Positions 18,382 to 26,456 of a DNA stretch of 64,000 nucleotides are shown piece by piece. The DNA is from Pareuzebyella sediminis. GTDB lineage: Bacteria; Bacteroidota; Bacteroidia; Flavobacteriales; Flavobacteriaceae. Position 1 is the first letter of the stretch; each line of letters opens with the position of its first letter. The notes beneath the pieces were generated by a model, which worked only from the letters and a program-made list of their open reading frames with translations, had not been told where the DNA came from and searched no databases. A program made the position numbers and the translations under genes. The stretch covers positions 1,510,047 through 1,574,046 of the forward strand of contig NZ_VTZS01000001.1 in assembly GCF_008367235.1 (NCBI RefSeq), read 5' to 3'.

Positions 18382-19236
18382 CTATCGCCAAAAAAGGTTG
18401 TCTAAAAGTGCGAAAAAAGCATAGAGCAAAAAAATATTGCGATACCCTAGTTTCAAATTACGATAGGTAATCGGACACAAAACGAACCCCATATACAATA
18501 GCGTGGCTGCAAATTCATATTCCGATACGACGAGTCCGATAGAGGCTACGAAAAGCAATAAAAAACCAAGAACAATCTTCGAACGGTCTAAAAAAACGAA
18601 CCCCAAGGCCAATAAGAGTTCCATACCAATGATCGAATAGACAAAAGGTTGTCGTAATCCTTCATAGGGCAAAGTGCCAATATTCAAAATAATGGTTTTC
18701 CCTAAAACTGGATCGGTGCGAACGAACGTACGGATATTCTCAACATTCTGTGCAATTACTTCCTTTATTTCAGGCATTAGTCCACTGTTTATAAGCGGCC
18801 TGAAGAAGTCACCGGAGGCCATTCTAAATGCAATGAAATCACCACTCATAAAATTGGGATTGAAAACCTTGTGCATCGTTGCAAATCCCATCACCACAAT
18901 AAGTATCCAGCGTAGGTTATCTGTGAAGTATTCCTCATCCTCAGCGTAAAAAAGCAAAAGAGATAAAAAAAATAGGGTAAACAAATGGTTCGGTGCATTG
19001 TACCACCTGTAAACAATTCCCAAGAGAAGACTCAAAGAGAATACTACCTTGATAACGCGGTCGTACCGTCGGATTGCCGGTAAGTCGAAAACGTTTAGTA
19101 GCTTTGGGAGACAGACCCCCAACCCTAGAAGTAGTTGAACGACCCCAAGAAGAATACCCGAGCGCAATTCGATTACGTTAATAATCAATAGCAGCAAGTA
19201 GCCCCCAAAAATGCTTTTTTTAAAACTAGCCCTCAT
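18382..19236 (-). CDS. Polytopic membrane protein of unknown family
   Basis: The 284-residue protein has about seven or eight hydrophobic segments and a soluble-looking part near residues 120-185 that contains FNPNFMSGDFIAFRM and many charged residues. The distribution of segments recalls HTTM/vitamin-K carboxylase-like or DoxX-like membrane proteins, but no motif is decisive and I do not assign a family. The ATG at 19236 overlaps the end of the preceding 19226-19630 gene by 11 bases, so the two products are very likely made together and may interact. Confidence 0.75.
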   Translation of the reverse strand: MRASFKKSIFGGYLLLLIINVIELRSGILLGVVQLLLGLGVCLPKLLNVFDLPAIRRYDRVIKVVFSLSLLLGIVYRWYNAPNHLFTLFFLSLLLFYAEDEEYFTDNLRWILIVVMGFATMHKVFNPNFMSGDFIAFRMASGDFFRPLINSGLMPEIKEVIAQNVENIRTFVRTDPVLGKTIILNIGTLPYEGLRQPFVYSIIGMELLLALGFVFLDRSKIVLGFLLLFVASIGLVVSEYEFAATLLYMGFVLCPITYRNLKLGYRNIFLLYAFFALLDNLFWR

Positions 19237-19630
19237 AACTGTTCACCAATACCCGTTTTAATATCCGAGAATCGGCCTTAAAATCAAAACGCCATACCTC
19301 GACCTTAAAACTATCGCTGCGATTCTGTCTTAAAAACTCATAAACCTTTCGAAGATGGTCTGAACTAGGGTAGGTTCTACATTCGAGAATCAGTTTTTGA
19401 AAGGTCGCATTTGAAGTAAAAAGTTTACTTCTACGCGCCATAGTCCGTTGGCCTTCACTTTCAATCCAAACAAAGTAGGAAAGGTTCGGGTGATACTCGG
19501 AATACATCCCATAGCCACCCATTTTCCAGGGATTTAAGGAACTGTACTTCGTTAGCCCCATTTGAAAAAAGGCCCACAATATGATACTTATAGGTATCCA
19601 ATACCTTTGAAGCAACTTCCACAAATTCAT
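19226..19630 (-). CDS. Small membrane-anchored protein, partner of 18382-19236
   Basis: The protein has about 134 residues, with one hydrophobic helix near residues 12-25 and then a soluble domain rich in basic residues. The segment NPWKMGGYGMYSEYHP just after the helix is conserved-looking and similar to segments seen beside HTTM-type membrane proteins, but this is impression and not an assignment. The ATG at 19630 is preferred to a TTG at 19651. Its end overlaps the start of the polytopic membrane gene by 11 bases, so they form a two-gene unit. Its function is unknown. Confidence 0.7.
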   Translation of the reverse strand: MNLWKLLQRYWIPISIILWAFFQMGLTKYSSLNPWKMGGYGMYSEYHPNLSYFVWIESEGQRTMARRSKLFTSNATFQKLILECRTYPSSDHLRKVYEFLRQNRSDSFKVEVWRFDFKADSRILKRVLVNSYEG

Positions 19631-19816
19631 CCGTTCTGTTTTAGCCAACAACTATAAAATTGTAGGCTAATATAATCAAACCTGTAAGATTTTTATATAA
19701 AAACAGGAAACCCCAAAAGATATTCAGTTTTCGCCCGATGGCACACATCTTATTTTAGAGAAAAACGAATGTTCCACTTCGCCAAATGCAAAAAAGTAAT
19801 GGTCGGTAAGAAGTAC

Positions 19817-20779
19817 TTAGTTTTTGCTCCCGAAAAATGAATCGACGAATTCGTGTTTATTGAAAACTTGTAGGTCTTCTAGGCCTTCGCCCACTCCAAT
19901 GTATTTAACTGGAATTTGAAATTGGTCGGAAATACCGATGACTACACCACCTTTTGCCGTGCCATCTAGTTTGGTAACAGCCAATGACGAGACTTCGGTG
20001 GCCTTTGTAAACTGTTTTGCCTGTTCAAAAGCATTTTGACCAGTTGATCCGTCCAATACTAAAAGAACTTCATGTGGGGTTTCAGGTACTACTTTTTGCA
20101 TCACCCGCTTTACTTTGGTCAGTTCGTTCATAAGATTAACCTTATTATGAAGTCTGCCTGCGGTATCTATAATGACTACATCGGCGGACTGTTTTACGGC
20201 CGAACTAAGGGTATCGAACGCCACGGAAGCAGGATCACTTCCCATTTTTTGTTTGACAATCGGAACCTCCACACGATCGGCCCAAACCTGTAACTGGTCA
20301 ATAGCGGCAGCTCTAAATGTGTCGGCTGCCCCCAAAACGACTTTCAGGCCCTGCTTTTTGAATTGGAAGGCCAATTTACCAATAGTGGTGGTCTTGCCCA
20401 CTCCATTGACTCCGACGACCATGATTACATAGGGCCTTTTTTCCTTTGGAATAACGAATTCGGTCAGATTTTCGGCATGGGTCTCTGATAATAGCCCTGC
20501 AATCTCTTCACGTAGAATGGTATTGAGTTCATCGGTGCCGACATATTTGTCCCTAGCGACCCGAGCTTCGATTCTTTCGATAATCTTAAGGGTGGTGTTC
20601 ACACCAACATCGGAGGTAACAAGAACTTCCTCTAAATCATCTAATACATCATCATCAACTTTTGATTTGCCAGCAACGGCCTTACCTAGCTTGGAAAAAA
20701 ACGATGTTTTTGACTTCTCCAAGCCCTTGTCCAGGGTTTCTTTTTTCTTTGAGGAAAATATATTTTTAAAAAGACTCAT
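19817..20779 (-). CDS. ftsY: Signal recognition particle receptor FtsY
   Basis: FtsY is the SRP receptor GTPase that docks ribosome-nascent chain complexes at the inner membrane. The 320-residue protein has a short N domain and a complete G domain with GVNGVGKTTT (P-loop), DTFRAAA, DTAGR and TKLDG. The acidic A domain of the E. coli protein is missing, as is common in Bacteroidota. An intrinsic terminator at 20884-20913 separates it from the rpmB operon, so it needs its own promoter. A TATCTTTG box at 20803-20810 fits that role. Confidence 0.97.
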   Translation of the reverse strand: MSLFKNIFSSKKKETLDKGLEKSKTSFFSKLGKAVAGKSKVDDDVLDDLEEVLVTSDVGVNTTLKIIERIEARVARDKYVGTDELNTILREEIAGLLSETHAENLTEFVIPKEKRPYVIMVVGVNGVGKTTTIGKLAFQFKKQGLKVVLGAADTFRAAAIDQLQVWADRVEVPIVKQKMGSDPASVAFDTLSSAVKQSADVVIIDTAGRLHNKVNLMNELTKVKRVMQKVVPETPHEVLLVLDGSTGQNAFEQAKQFTKATEVSSLAVTKLDGTAKGGVVIGISDQFQIPVKYIGVGEGLEDLQVFNKHEFVDSFFGSKN

Positions 20780-20802
20780 AAGATTGAATGTATTGATGGC
20801 TT

Positions 20803-20810
20803 CAAAGATA
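20803..20810 (-). promoter_or_regulatory. -7 promoter element for ftsY (putative)
   Basis: The minus strand reads TATCTTTG, matching TAnnTTTG exactly, 24 bases before the ftsY ATG and just downstream of the rpmB-operon terminator. No well-spaced TTG is visible upstream, so only the -7 half is supported. Confidence 0.4.
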
Positions 20811-20883
20811 AGAAAGTAAGTTTCAAACCATGAAAAAGAGTATCTTATGTCGATTCAAATTTCCATTTCTTTACGTTTGGACC

Positions 20884-20913
20884 AAAAAAAAAAGCCTCTT
20901 TAAAAAGAGGCTC
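20884..20913 (-). terminator. Intrinsic terminator of the rpmB-rpmG-DUF4295 operon
   Basis: On the minus strand the arms AGCCTCTTT and AAAGAGGCT form a nine-base-pair stem with a short loop, followed by about ten U residues. It lies 23 bases after the DUF4295 stop. Confidence 0.9.
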
Positions 20914-20935
20914 ACTTTCGTTTCTTATAACGCAA

Positions 20936-21085
20936 TTATTTTTTTAACCAGTCATTCACCATTTCTGGAGGCATAACCGATTCGACAAAAGTATACGACC
21001 CACTTTTCGGGGACTTTACCATTTTAATGGCTTTTGTCAATCTTTTTGAACTTGTTTGTAAACTCGCAACCGTTTTCTTTGCCAT
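20936..21085 (-). CDS. DUF4295 family protein (ribosome-associated locus)
   Basis: A 49-residue basic protein is encoded from the ATG at 21085 to the TAA at 20936-20938. It starts MAKKTVASLQ, continues with KAIKMVKSPKSGSYTFVE and ends with a Trp-Leu-Lys-Lys, the pattern of DUF4295. This tiny family is found in Bacteroidota directly after rpmB and rpmG, as here, which suggests a ribosome-linked role, but no function is proven. The terminator at 20884-20913 closes the operon. The gene is too short for ordinary ORF filters and is easily missed. Confidence 0.93.
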   Translation of the reverse strand: MAKKTVASLQTSSKRLTKAIKMVKSPKSGSYTFVESVMPPEMVNDWLKK

Positions 21086-21126
21086 GACTATTTACTTTTA
21101 AAGGATTTTATAGACAAAAATCCGAT

Positions 21127-21309
21127 CTACTTGATTTCTTTATGAACCGTCATCCTTTTTAAGATAGGATTGAATTTTTTGATTTCCATCCGTTCCGGCG
21201 TGTTCTTTTTATTTTTAGTGGTAATGTACCTTGAAGTTCCTGGCATTCCAGAATCTTTATGCTCGGTACACTCTAAAATAACCTGTATTCTATTTCCTTT
21301 CTTTGCCAT
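21127..21309 (-). CDS. rpmG: 50S ribosomal protein L33
   Basis: L33 is a small protein of the large ribosomal subunit near the E site. The 60-residue product has the typical core: an early Ile-Leu-Glu-Cys-Thr-Glu, [20 protein letters not shown] and a final Lys-Glu-Ile-Lys. Of the zinc-ribbon cysteines only one remains (Cys14), so this is a zinc-independent (C-minus) form. It is the second gene of rpmB-rpmG-DUF4295, 11 bases after rpmB. Confidence 0.98.
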   Translation of the reverse strand: MAKKGNRIQVILECTEHKDSGMPGTSRYITTKNKKNTPERMEIKKFNPILKRMTVHKEIK

Positions 21310-21320
21310 CGTAAACTAGC

Positions 21321-21557
21321 TTATTTGACCAATCCTTGTGCTCTTGCTTCCTTAAGAACCGCAGAAATACCTCTCTTATTGATGATTTTCAACGCTTTTG
21401 CCGAGACCTTCAGCGTAATCCAACGATCCTCTTCAGGAAGATAAAAACGCTTTTTGGAAAGGTTAACATCAAACCTTCTTTTGGTCTTGTTTATAGAGAA
21501 CGAAACGTTGTTTCCCGTCATTGCTCTCTTTCCCGTAATTTCACAAACTTTTGACAT
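21321..21557 (-). CDS. rpmB: 50S ribosomal protein L28
   Basis: L28 is a small protein of the large subunit. The 78-residue sequence has the family start MSKVCEITGKRAMTGNNVS, the basic NKTKRRFDVNL strand and a C-terminal helix KALKIINKRG. It leads the operon rpmB-rpmG-DUF4295. A consensus-like promoter lies 28 bases upstream. Confidence 0.98.
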   Translation of the reverse strand: MSKVCEITGKRAMTGNNVSFSINKTKRRFDVNLSKKRFYLPEEDRWITLKVSAKALKIINKRGISAVLKEARAQGLVK

Positions 21558-21584
21558 TGCGCTGATTTTTCTTTAAACAGGGTG

Positions 21585-21615
21585 CAAATTTATATCATTT
21601 TTATGGGACGGACAA
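21585..21615 (-). promoter_or_regulatory. Bacteroidota-type promoter of the rpmB operon
   Basis: On the minus strand a TTG (21615-21613, within TTTTG) is followed by 20 bases and then TAAATTTG (21592-21585). Both elements and the spacing fit the Bacteroidota sigma-ABfr consensus TTG-N(17-23)-TAnnTTTG. Transcription should begin near 21578, leaving a leader of about 20 bases. Confidence 0.65.
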
Positions 21616-21623
21616 AAGAATAT

Positions 21624-22874
21624 TCAGATTTTTAAAATTTCTTTTTGAAGCAGTTCAAATGCCTTGTTTACCGTTTTTTGCACAATGCGTTCCCTGTGGT
21701 TTCCCATATTGAATTTTTCTGCAAAAACGCCTCTTGGAGAGGCAATCGCTATAAATACCGTACCTACCTCTGCATCGGAGTCTCCTTTACTAGGACCTGC
21801 GTTTCCAGTGGTAGCTATTGCGAAATCGCTTTTCATCATTTTTTTGACGTTTTGGGCCATTTGAACAGCCACTTCCCCACTTACAACCGAATGGGCGTCG
21901 ATGCTATCTTTTCGAACGTTCAAAACTTCGATCTTAACTTCGGTGGCATAACTTACCACCGTTCCCTTAAAATATGCCGAAGCCCCTGCCATTGCCGTCA
22001 GTTGCTCGGCAATTCGTCCCCCGGTACAACTTTCGGCCGTTGCAAGCGTCATCTTTTTCTTGGTCAACAACTTCGCCACCACCTGCTCCAAAACCTCATC
22101 GTCTTCGAGGCCATAAATAATATCCCCAATCAAGGGGTAAACTTCCCTCACGGCCTTTCCGATACCATCTTGAAGTTCTTTTTCCTCGGCGCCTTTGGCC
22201 GTCAAACGCAATCTCACCCTACCTAAGCTCGGTAAATAAGCCAGTTTTATAAATGGGGGCAACCGATTCTCCCAATCTTCAATTTTATCGGCGATAGCAC
22301 TTTCACCCAACCCATACGTAATAATTGTCTTATGCAGAATATAGGGTCTCCGATATTCTTTACTGATTTTTGGGATGACCACATCGACCATCAGATGCTT
22401 CATCTCGAAGGGTACCCCGGGCATTGAAACAAAGGTGACATTATTTGATTGCATCCATAAACCCGGTGCGGTACCATACGCGTTGTGTAAAACCGTAGCC
22501 CTTGAGGGCACCAGGGCCTGTTTTCTATTAATATCGGATATCGGGGTGGAGGTAATGTATTTTTTAAAGAGTTCTTCAACATGGTCTAGCACACTTTTAT
22601 CTTCAACCAACCTATCGTCTAAAAACTCACATAGCGTATGTTTGGTAATATCGTCTTTGGTAGGCCCTAACCCACCGGTGATCAGCACTAGCTGCACCCG
22701 GTTACGAGCCTCCTCCAAGGCTGAAAGAATGTGCTCCCTTTCATCTTGCACCGATGTGATTTGATAGACGGAAACGCCTATTTTATTAAGTTCCTTAGCT
22801 ATAAAAGCGGAATTGGTATCTACAATCTGACCTATGAGAATCTCATCGCCAATCGTAATAATTTCTGCGAGCAT
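21624..22874 (-). CDS. cinA: CinA family protein (NMN amidohydrolase-like)
   Basis: CinA proteins couple an N-terminal molybdopterin-binding (MoCF_biosynth) domain to a C-terminal CinA domain that in several bacteria deamidates nicotinamide mononucleotide in pyridine nucleotide recycling. The 416-residue product has both. The start is [21 protein letters not shown] with the glycine-rich [14 protein letters not shown] near residue 65, and the C-terminal domain begins around residue 260 with [16 protein letters not shown] and a later TTGNAGPS loop. Its ATG overlaps the TAA of the upstream Hpt gene by one base, so the two are coupled. Confidence 0.95.
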   Translation of the reverse strand: MLAEIITIGDEILIGQIVDTNSAFIAKELNKIGVSVYQITSVQDEREHILSALEEARNRVQLVLITGGLGPTKDDITKHTLCEFLDDRLVEDKSVLDHVEELFKKYITSTPISDINRKQALVPSRATVLHNAYGTAPGLWMQSNNVTFVSMPGVPFEMKHLMVDVVIPKISKEYRRPYILHKTIITYGLGESAIADKIEDWENRLPPFIKLAYLPSLGRVRLRLTAKGAEEKELQDGIGKAVREVYPLIGDIIYGLEDDEVLEQVVAKLLTKKKMTLATAESCTGGRIAEQLTAMAGASAYFKGTVVSYATEVKIEVLNVRKDSIDAHSVVSGEVAVQMAQNVKKMMKSDFAIATTGNAGPSKGDSDAEVGTVFIAIASPRGVFAEKFNMGNHRERIVQKTVNKAFELLQKEILKI

Positions 22875-23212
22875 TACAGTTGAAAATCTTTTTTTAGCTC
22901 TGCCACGACTTGATTGATATCTTTTTTGAGGGTCGGAAAAATCTCTTGAATTTCCGCCATGTTCGCCTCGTTCTTACCCAAAGTTTCTATCTGAAGTGCT
23001 CTTTCCCGAGTTTGTTCCATGCCCAATAGATCGACATTAGGCTTTATCTTATGGGCAAGTTTATATACTTGTTCATGATTTTTTTGCGCCAGGGCCTGTT
23101 CAAGTTCTTTGAGATCCTCCGGTACTTCATCTAAGAAAACTGAAATTACAGAATTGATGAAATCTTCATCTCCATCAGCCATCTCATTGATTTTATCAAG
23201 ATTGTATATCAT
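22874..23212 (-). CDS. Hpt domain protein (histidine phosphotransfer)
   Basis: This 112-residue protein is a lone histidine phosphotransfer domain that would carry phosphate between a hybrid sensor kinase and a response regulator. It is a four-helix bundle with the phospho-accepting His54 in [10 protein letters not shown]. No kinase or receiver domain is encoded nearby. It sits between a FAH-family hydrolase gene and cinA with one-base overlaps on both sides, so its expression is tied to metabolic genes. The partners must be encoded elsewhere. Confidence 0.9.
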   Translation of the reverse strand: MIYNLDKINEMADGDEDFINSVISVFLDEVPEDLKELEQALAQKNHEQVYKLAHKIKPNVDLLGMEQTRERALQIETLGKNEANMAEIQEIFPTLKKDINQVVAELKKDFQL

Positions 23213-23823
23213 TATTTTACTTTTAAAGTGAAAATTGTTTTACCCTCCAATATACCCGAAAGATAGTCATTTGCGGCTATTCTTCCAACCCCGGAAGGTG
23301 TACCTGTAAAAATAATATCCCCCTTCTTCAGTGTAAAGAATCGTGACACATACGACACAAGTTCATCTATCTTCCACAGCATCAGTCGCGTGTTCCCGAC
23401 CTGTACCGTTTCGTTATTCTTCAAAAGCGAAAAATCGAGGTCGTTTACATCCTTAAAATCAGTTTTAAGATACCATGCCCCGATTACCGCCGCACCATCA
23501 AAACCCTTAGCTTTTTCCCAAGGAAGACCCTTTTCTTTTAGCTTAGATTGTACATCTCGGGCCGTAAAATCTATACCAAGACCTATCTCGTCGTAGTAGG
23601 TGTGCGCAAATTTTTCGGCAATATGCTTCCCCACCTTTTTAATCTTCACCAATACTTCGACCTCGTAGTGAACATTATCGGAGAAATCGGGGATGTAAAA
23701 ATCCTGTCCCTTGGGTAAAATGGCTGAATCAGGTTTGATAAAAACCACAGGTTCTTCTGGGCGTTCATTGGCCAACTCTGTAATATGGTCGGCATAATTT
23801 CGGCCTATGCAAATAAGTTTCAT
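23212..23823 (-). CDS. Fumarylacetoacetate hydrolase family protein
   Basis: The 203-residue protein is a single FAH C-terminal-type domain, a metal-dependent fold that cleaves carbon-carbon bonds in beta-diketo acids or decarboxylates oxaloacetate. It begins MKLICIGRNYADHITELANE, has an acidic metal-site region around HYEVEVLVKI and GLGIDFTARDVQ, and the final FTGTPSGVG. The closest known functions are acylpyruvase and oxaloacetate decarboxylase (YcgM/FAHD1-like). It is the first gene of a coupled FAH-Hpt-cinA operon. A TATCTTTG box occurs at 23953-23960 on this strand. Confidence 0.92.
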   Translation of the reverse strand: MKLICIGRNYADHITELANERPEEPVVFIKPDSAILPKGQDFYIPDFSDNVHYEVEVLVKIKKVGKHIAEKFAHTYYDEIGLGIDFTARDVQSKLKEKGLPWEKAKGFDGAAVIGAWYLKTDFKDVNDLDFSLLKNNETVQVGNTRLMLWKIDELVSYVSRFFTLKKGDIIFTGTPSGVGRIAANDYLSGILEGKTIFTLKVK

Positions 23824-24011
23824 CTAGTATAGATTATGGAATTCTTTTGAATAATGGAATTTCATCGTAAGAGCAATCCTATTAGCGGTTCCAAAAAAAC
23901 TGAGTAAGTTTTAAAATCCGTTTAGCACCTAAAAACGTATCCGCTCTTTGAACAAAGATACAACCACGTATATACTTACGCTTTTTTGCATCGAAACAAC
24001 CCTTCAAATTG

Positions 24012-24788
24012 CTATCCGAGTTTGCTGTTCAACTGATTTAATTTGATTTTTGTAAGTACTTTCTTCGTATATAATGGAAAATCGGCATTTAAAATCCAAC
24101 CAAAATAGCCAGGTTCCTTCTCTAGCACCTCCAATACTCGTTTTCCCTTATGTTTTCCAAAGGCAAAAATTTCCACTCCCTCTTCATCATAGCCCAAGAA
24201 GCCAGCAAAATCAGCAAATGGCCGATGGGTTGAAAATTCAGCGAGTTTTTTAATATCGTTCTCAAGGTCAGGATAGCGATCCAACTGGGATAACAACACC
24301 TCGTACGTGGCCAAGGTATCAGCCTCGGCACTATGTGCATCGGTCAAATCTTTATCGCAGTAGAATTTGTAAGCGGCTTCCAAAGTTCGCTTTTCCATTT
24401 TATGAAAAATGGTCTGTACGTCTACAGATACCATGTTCTTCATATCAAAATCGACATCGGCACGGAGCATTTCCTCAGCCAATAATGGAATATCGAACCG
24501 GTCAGAATTAAATCCGCCCAAATCACTATCCTTTATCATTTGATATATTTCTTTGGACAGTTGTTTGAAGGTCGGTTCCGAAGCTACCTTTTCATCGGTA
24601 ATACCATGAATGGCAGCCGTCTCATCAGGAATGGGAATTTCCGGATTTACAAGCCAGGTTCTACTTTGTTTATTTCCGTTGGGAAATATCTTAAGAATAG
24701 AAATTTCGACGATGCGATCTTTGGCAATATTGGTTCCGGTAGTTTCAAGATCAAAAAAACATATGGGTTTCGTGAGGTTAAGCTGCAT
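24012..24788 (-). CDS. DEDDh 3'-5' exonuclease with ExoX-like C-terminal domain
   Basis: The 258-residue protein has an RNase T/DNA polymerase III epsilon-type exonuclease domain. Its acidic metal ligands are Asp13 and Glu15 in FFDLETTGTN, Asp99 in GFNSDRFDIPLL, and His152 with Asp157 in AHSAEADTLA. Residues 205-250 form a small C-terminal domain with FAFGKHKGKRVLE and WILNADFPLYTKK, like the C-terminus of exodeoxyribonuclease X and related to DUF3820. DNA repair or replication-linked trimming is likely. The ATG at 24788 starts the conserved domain, and a TATCTTTG box lies 18 bases upstream. Confidence 0.92.
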   Translation of the reverse strand: MQLNLTKPICFFDLETTGTNIAKDRIVEISILKIFPNGNKQSRTWLVNPEIPIPDETAAIHGITDEKVASEPTFKQLSKEIYQMIKDSDLGGFNSDRFDIPLLAEEMLRADVDFDMKNMVSVDVQTIFHKMEKRTLEAAYKFYCDKDLTDAHSAEADTLATYEVLLSQLDRYPDLENDIKKLAEFSTHRPFADFAGFLGYDEEGVEIFAFGKHKGKRVLEVLEKEPGYFGWILNADFPLYTKKVLTKIKLNQLNSKLG

Positions 24789-25016
24789 CTTCCTATAATT
24801 TATTACAAAGATAGTTTTTATGAAAGTTATGAAAAATGAATGATAACCTTTAACAGATTTCTGCTGTGGCAATACCAGACCGCATCCGATAATTTATCGG
24901 TCGAAGTAGGCATCAAATCCGGTTTGGGATTGGTTTTCTACTTGATCGTTAACCCCGGGTCACTGATTTATTAATTCTTAAAGTGAAATTATGGCCTTAT
25001 ATCGCAATAATTCAAG

Positions 25017-26285
25017 TTAAAGCCTTGTGTTGATAATATTATTGTAGGCAGAACCGAAAGTGTAACTAAGCCCTATACTAAAGCCGGTCTCGAAATCAGT
25101 AGCAATCTGTTTTTGTTGTAGCAGCACATCTTCGATAGAGGCATCGCCCGCCGGCAAGTTTATCTGATCACGTATAAGTTCAAACCTACCCGAAAACCTC
25201 ACTGACAGGCCTTTTATCAAGCGTACCGATAAATTCCCGTTCAATTGCACCCTGTTCTTACTGAAATCGTTCAAAAATGTGGAACCCAGCAAACGTGCAT
25301 AAACGTTACCCCATTGCTGCCTATACCGTACTTGTACGTCTAAGGAATGATTGAATATGCCCTCGCTGATTTGATCAAAAATGGTCGGTTCGATATAATC
25401 GTTATGGAAGAAACCAATTTTATAGGCGAAGGTAATTTCACGTCGCAATACTTCTCGATAGGGAAAAATGTTATATTCCAAAGCTGGTGTGAAGTAATAC
25501 CGGAAGTCTAGATTCGTAAAAGTATCGTGCCTGGCACCTGCAAAAACTCCTGTTGACCAATGGTCAGAAAGACTTCGAACAATGCTTCCATCTACCGAAT
25601 ATCGGAATCGCTCGCTGGTATATGTTTCATCATTTTGTATGTATTCGCTATTGGCTTGATATAATCGGAGATCGGTACGAATCCTCCAATTCTCAGTTAC
25701 ATGGTCACTCTCGAAGCCCACCGTATAATTAAAGCTTTTTCGGCTGGACTCTTTATTCAATCGAGCTTCGCCGAAGACCTCAAAAATCCAATTGTTCCAT
25801 GGATCCGTAAAATCTACTTCTTGAACTTCACCCGTGCCATCGTTATTGACAGTATAAGTAATACTATCTGCCAGACCTGATTGCAAGACGTATTGTAAAA
25901 GACCCGACTGTACCTTCTTCAACAGTCCTTGACGTACCTCGTCATTGGTCATGTTCGCTGTAGTATCATAACTTAACTTCCCAAAGATATCCTTATAATC
26001 GCCTTTGCCCTCAAAGTCCAACGTATACGTTCGTCCACCGCTACCGTTGGCAATGTCATAAATAAAGAGTTTAATATTAGCTTGAGCCTGATCGCGCACA
26101 TGGCCGACATATTTTATTTCCTGTCGCAAATAATTTTTGTCGCAGTTGCAATCGATAAACAAGCGCATCGGAGCCTTTTCTTCTTGCTCTTCCTGGGAAA
26201 AAGCCATCAAGGGGATAATCAGAAGAAAAAAGAATACTAATTTACCAACGATCACATTGGAAAATTCGGTTACTATTTTTAACAT
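25017..26285 (-). CDS. Outer-membrane beta-barrel protein with N-terminal conserved domain
   Basis: This is a 422-residue exported protein with a signal segment near residues 13-30. Residues 40-150 form a soluble domain that opens with FIDCNCDKNYLRQEIKYV, followed by Val-Arg-Asp and a GSGGRTYTLDFEG strand. I recall this arrangement as a conserved but uncharacterised family in Bacteroidota. Residues from about 165 to the end alternate amphipathic strands and end in aromatic and Arg-Leu residues, typical of an outer-membrane barrel. No substrate is implied. It lies between the exonuclease and E2 genes on the same strand, with gaps over 150 bases. Confidence 0.8.
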   Translation of the reverse strand: MLKIVTEFSNVIVGKLVFFFLLIIPLMAFSQEEQEEKAPMRLFIDCNCDKNYLRQEIKYVGHVRDQAQANIKLFIYDIANGSGGRTYTLDFEGKGDYKDIFGKLSYDTTANMTNDEVRQGLLKKVQSGLLQYVLQSGLADSITYTVNNDGTGEVQEVDFTDPWNNWIFEVFGEARLNKESSRKSFNYTVGFESDHVTENWRIRTDLRLYQANSEYIQNDETYTSERFRYSVDGSIVRSLSDHWSTGVFAGARHDTFTNLDFRYYFTPALEYNIFPYREVLRREITFAYKIGFFHNDYIEPTIFDQISEGIFNHSLDVQVRYRQQWGNVYARLLGSTFLNDFSKNRVQLNGNLSVRLIKGLSVRFSGRFELIRDQINLPAGDASIEDVLLQQKQIATDFETGFSIGLSYTFGSAYNNIINTRL

Positions 26286-26456
26286 TTTTTGGTTTGGAAA
26301 GCCCTAAAGTTAGAATCAAAAACAAAAAAAAACTAACATTACTTCGTTAATCGTAAATCAAGCACCAAAATTAGCCGTACACTGCAAATTTTAAAAGAGA
26401 TTCGTGATTTTTTTGCTGATTTCTTAATCTAAGAAGTTTGGCCCATTTTTGTTTTC

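Noticed and set aside
21645..22226. Plus-strand ORF of 193 codons inside cinA
   Set aside because: Cysteine- and arginine-rich shadow of cinA codons; cinA itself is a clear family member.
24840..24974. Plus-strand ORF of 44 codons between the exonuclease and beta-barrel genes
   Set aside because: It reads fairly protein-like, but has no family resemblance, no promoter or terminator, and faces away from both neighbours.
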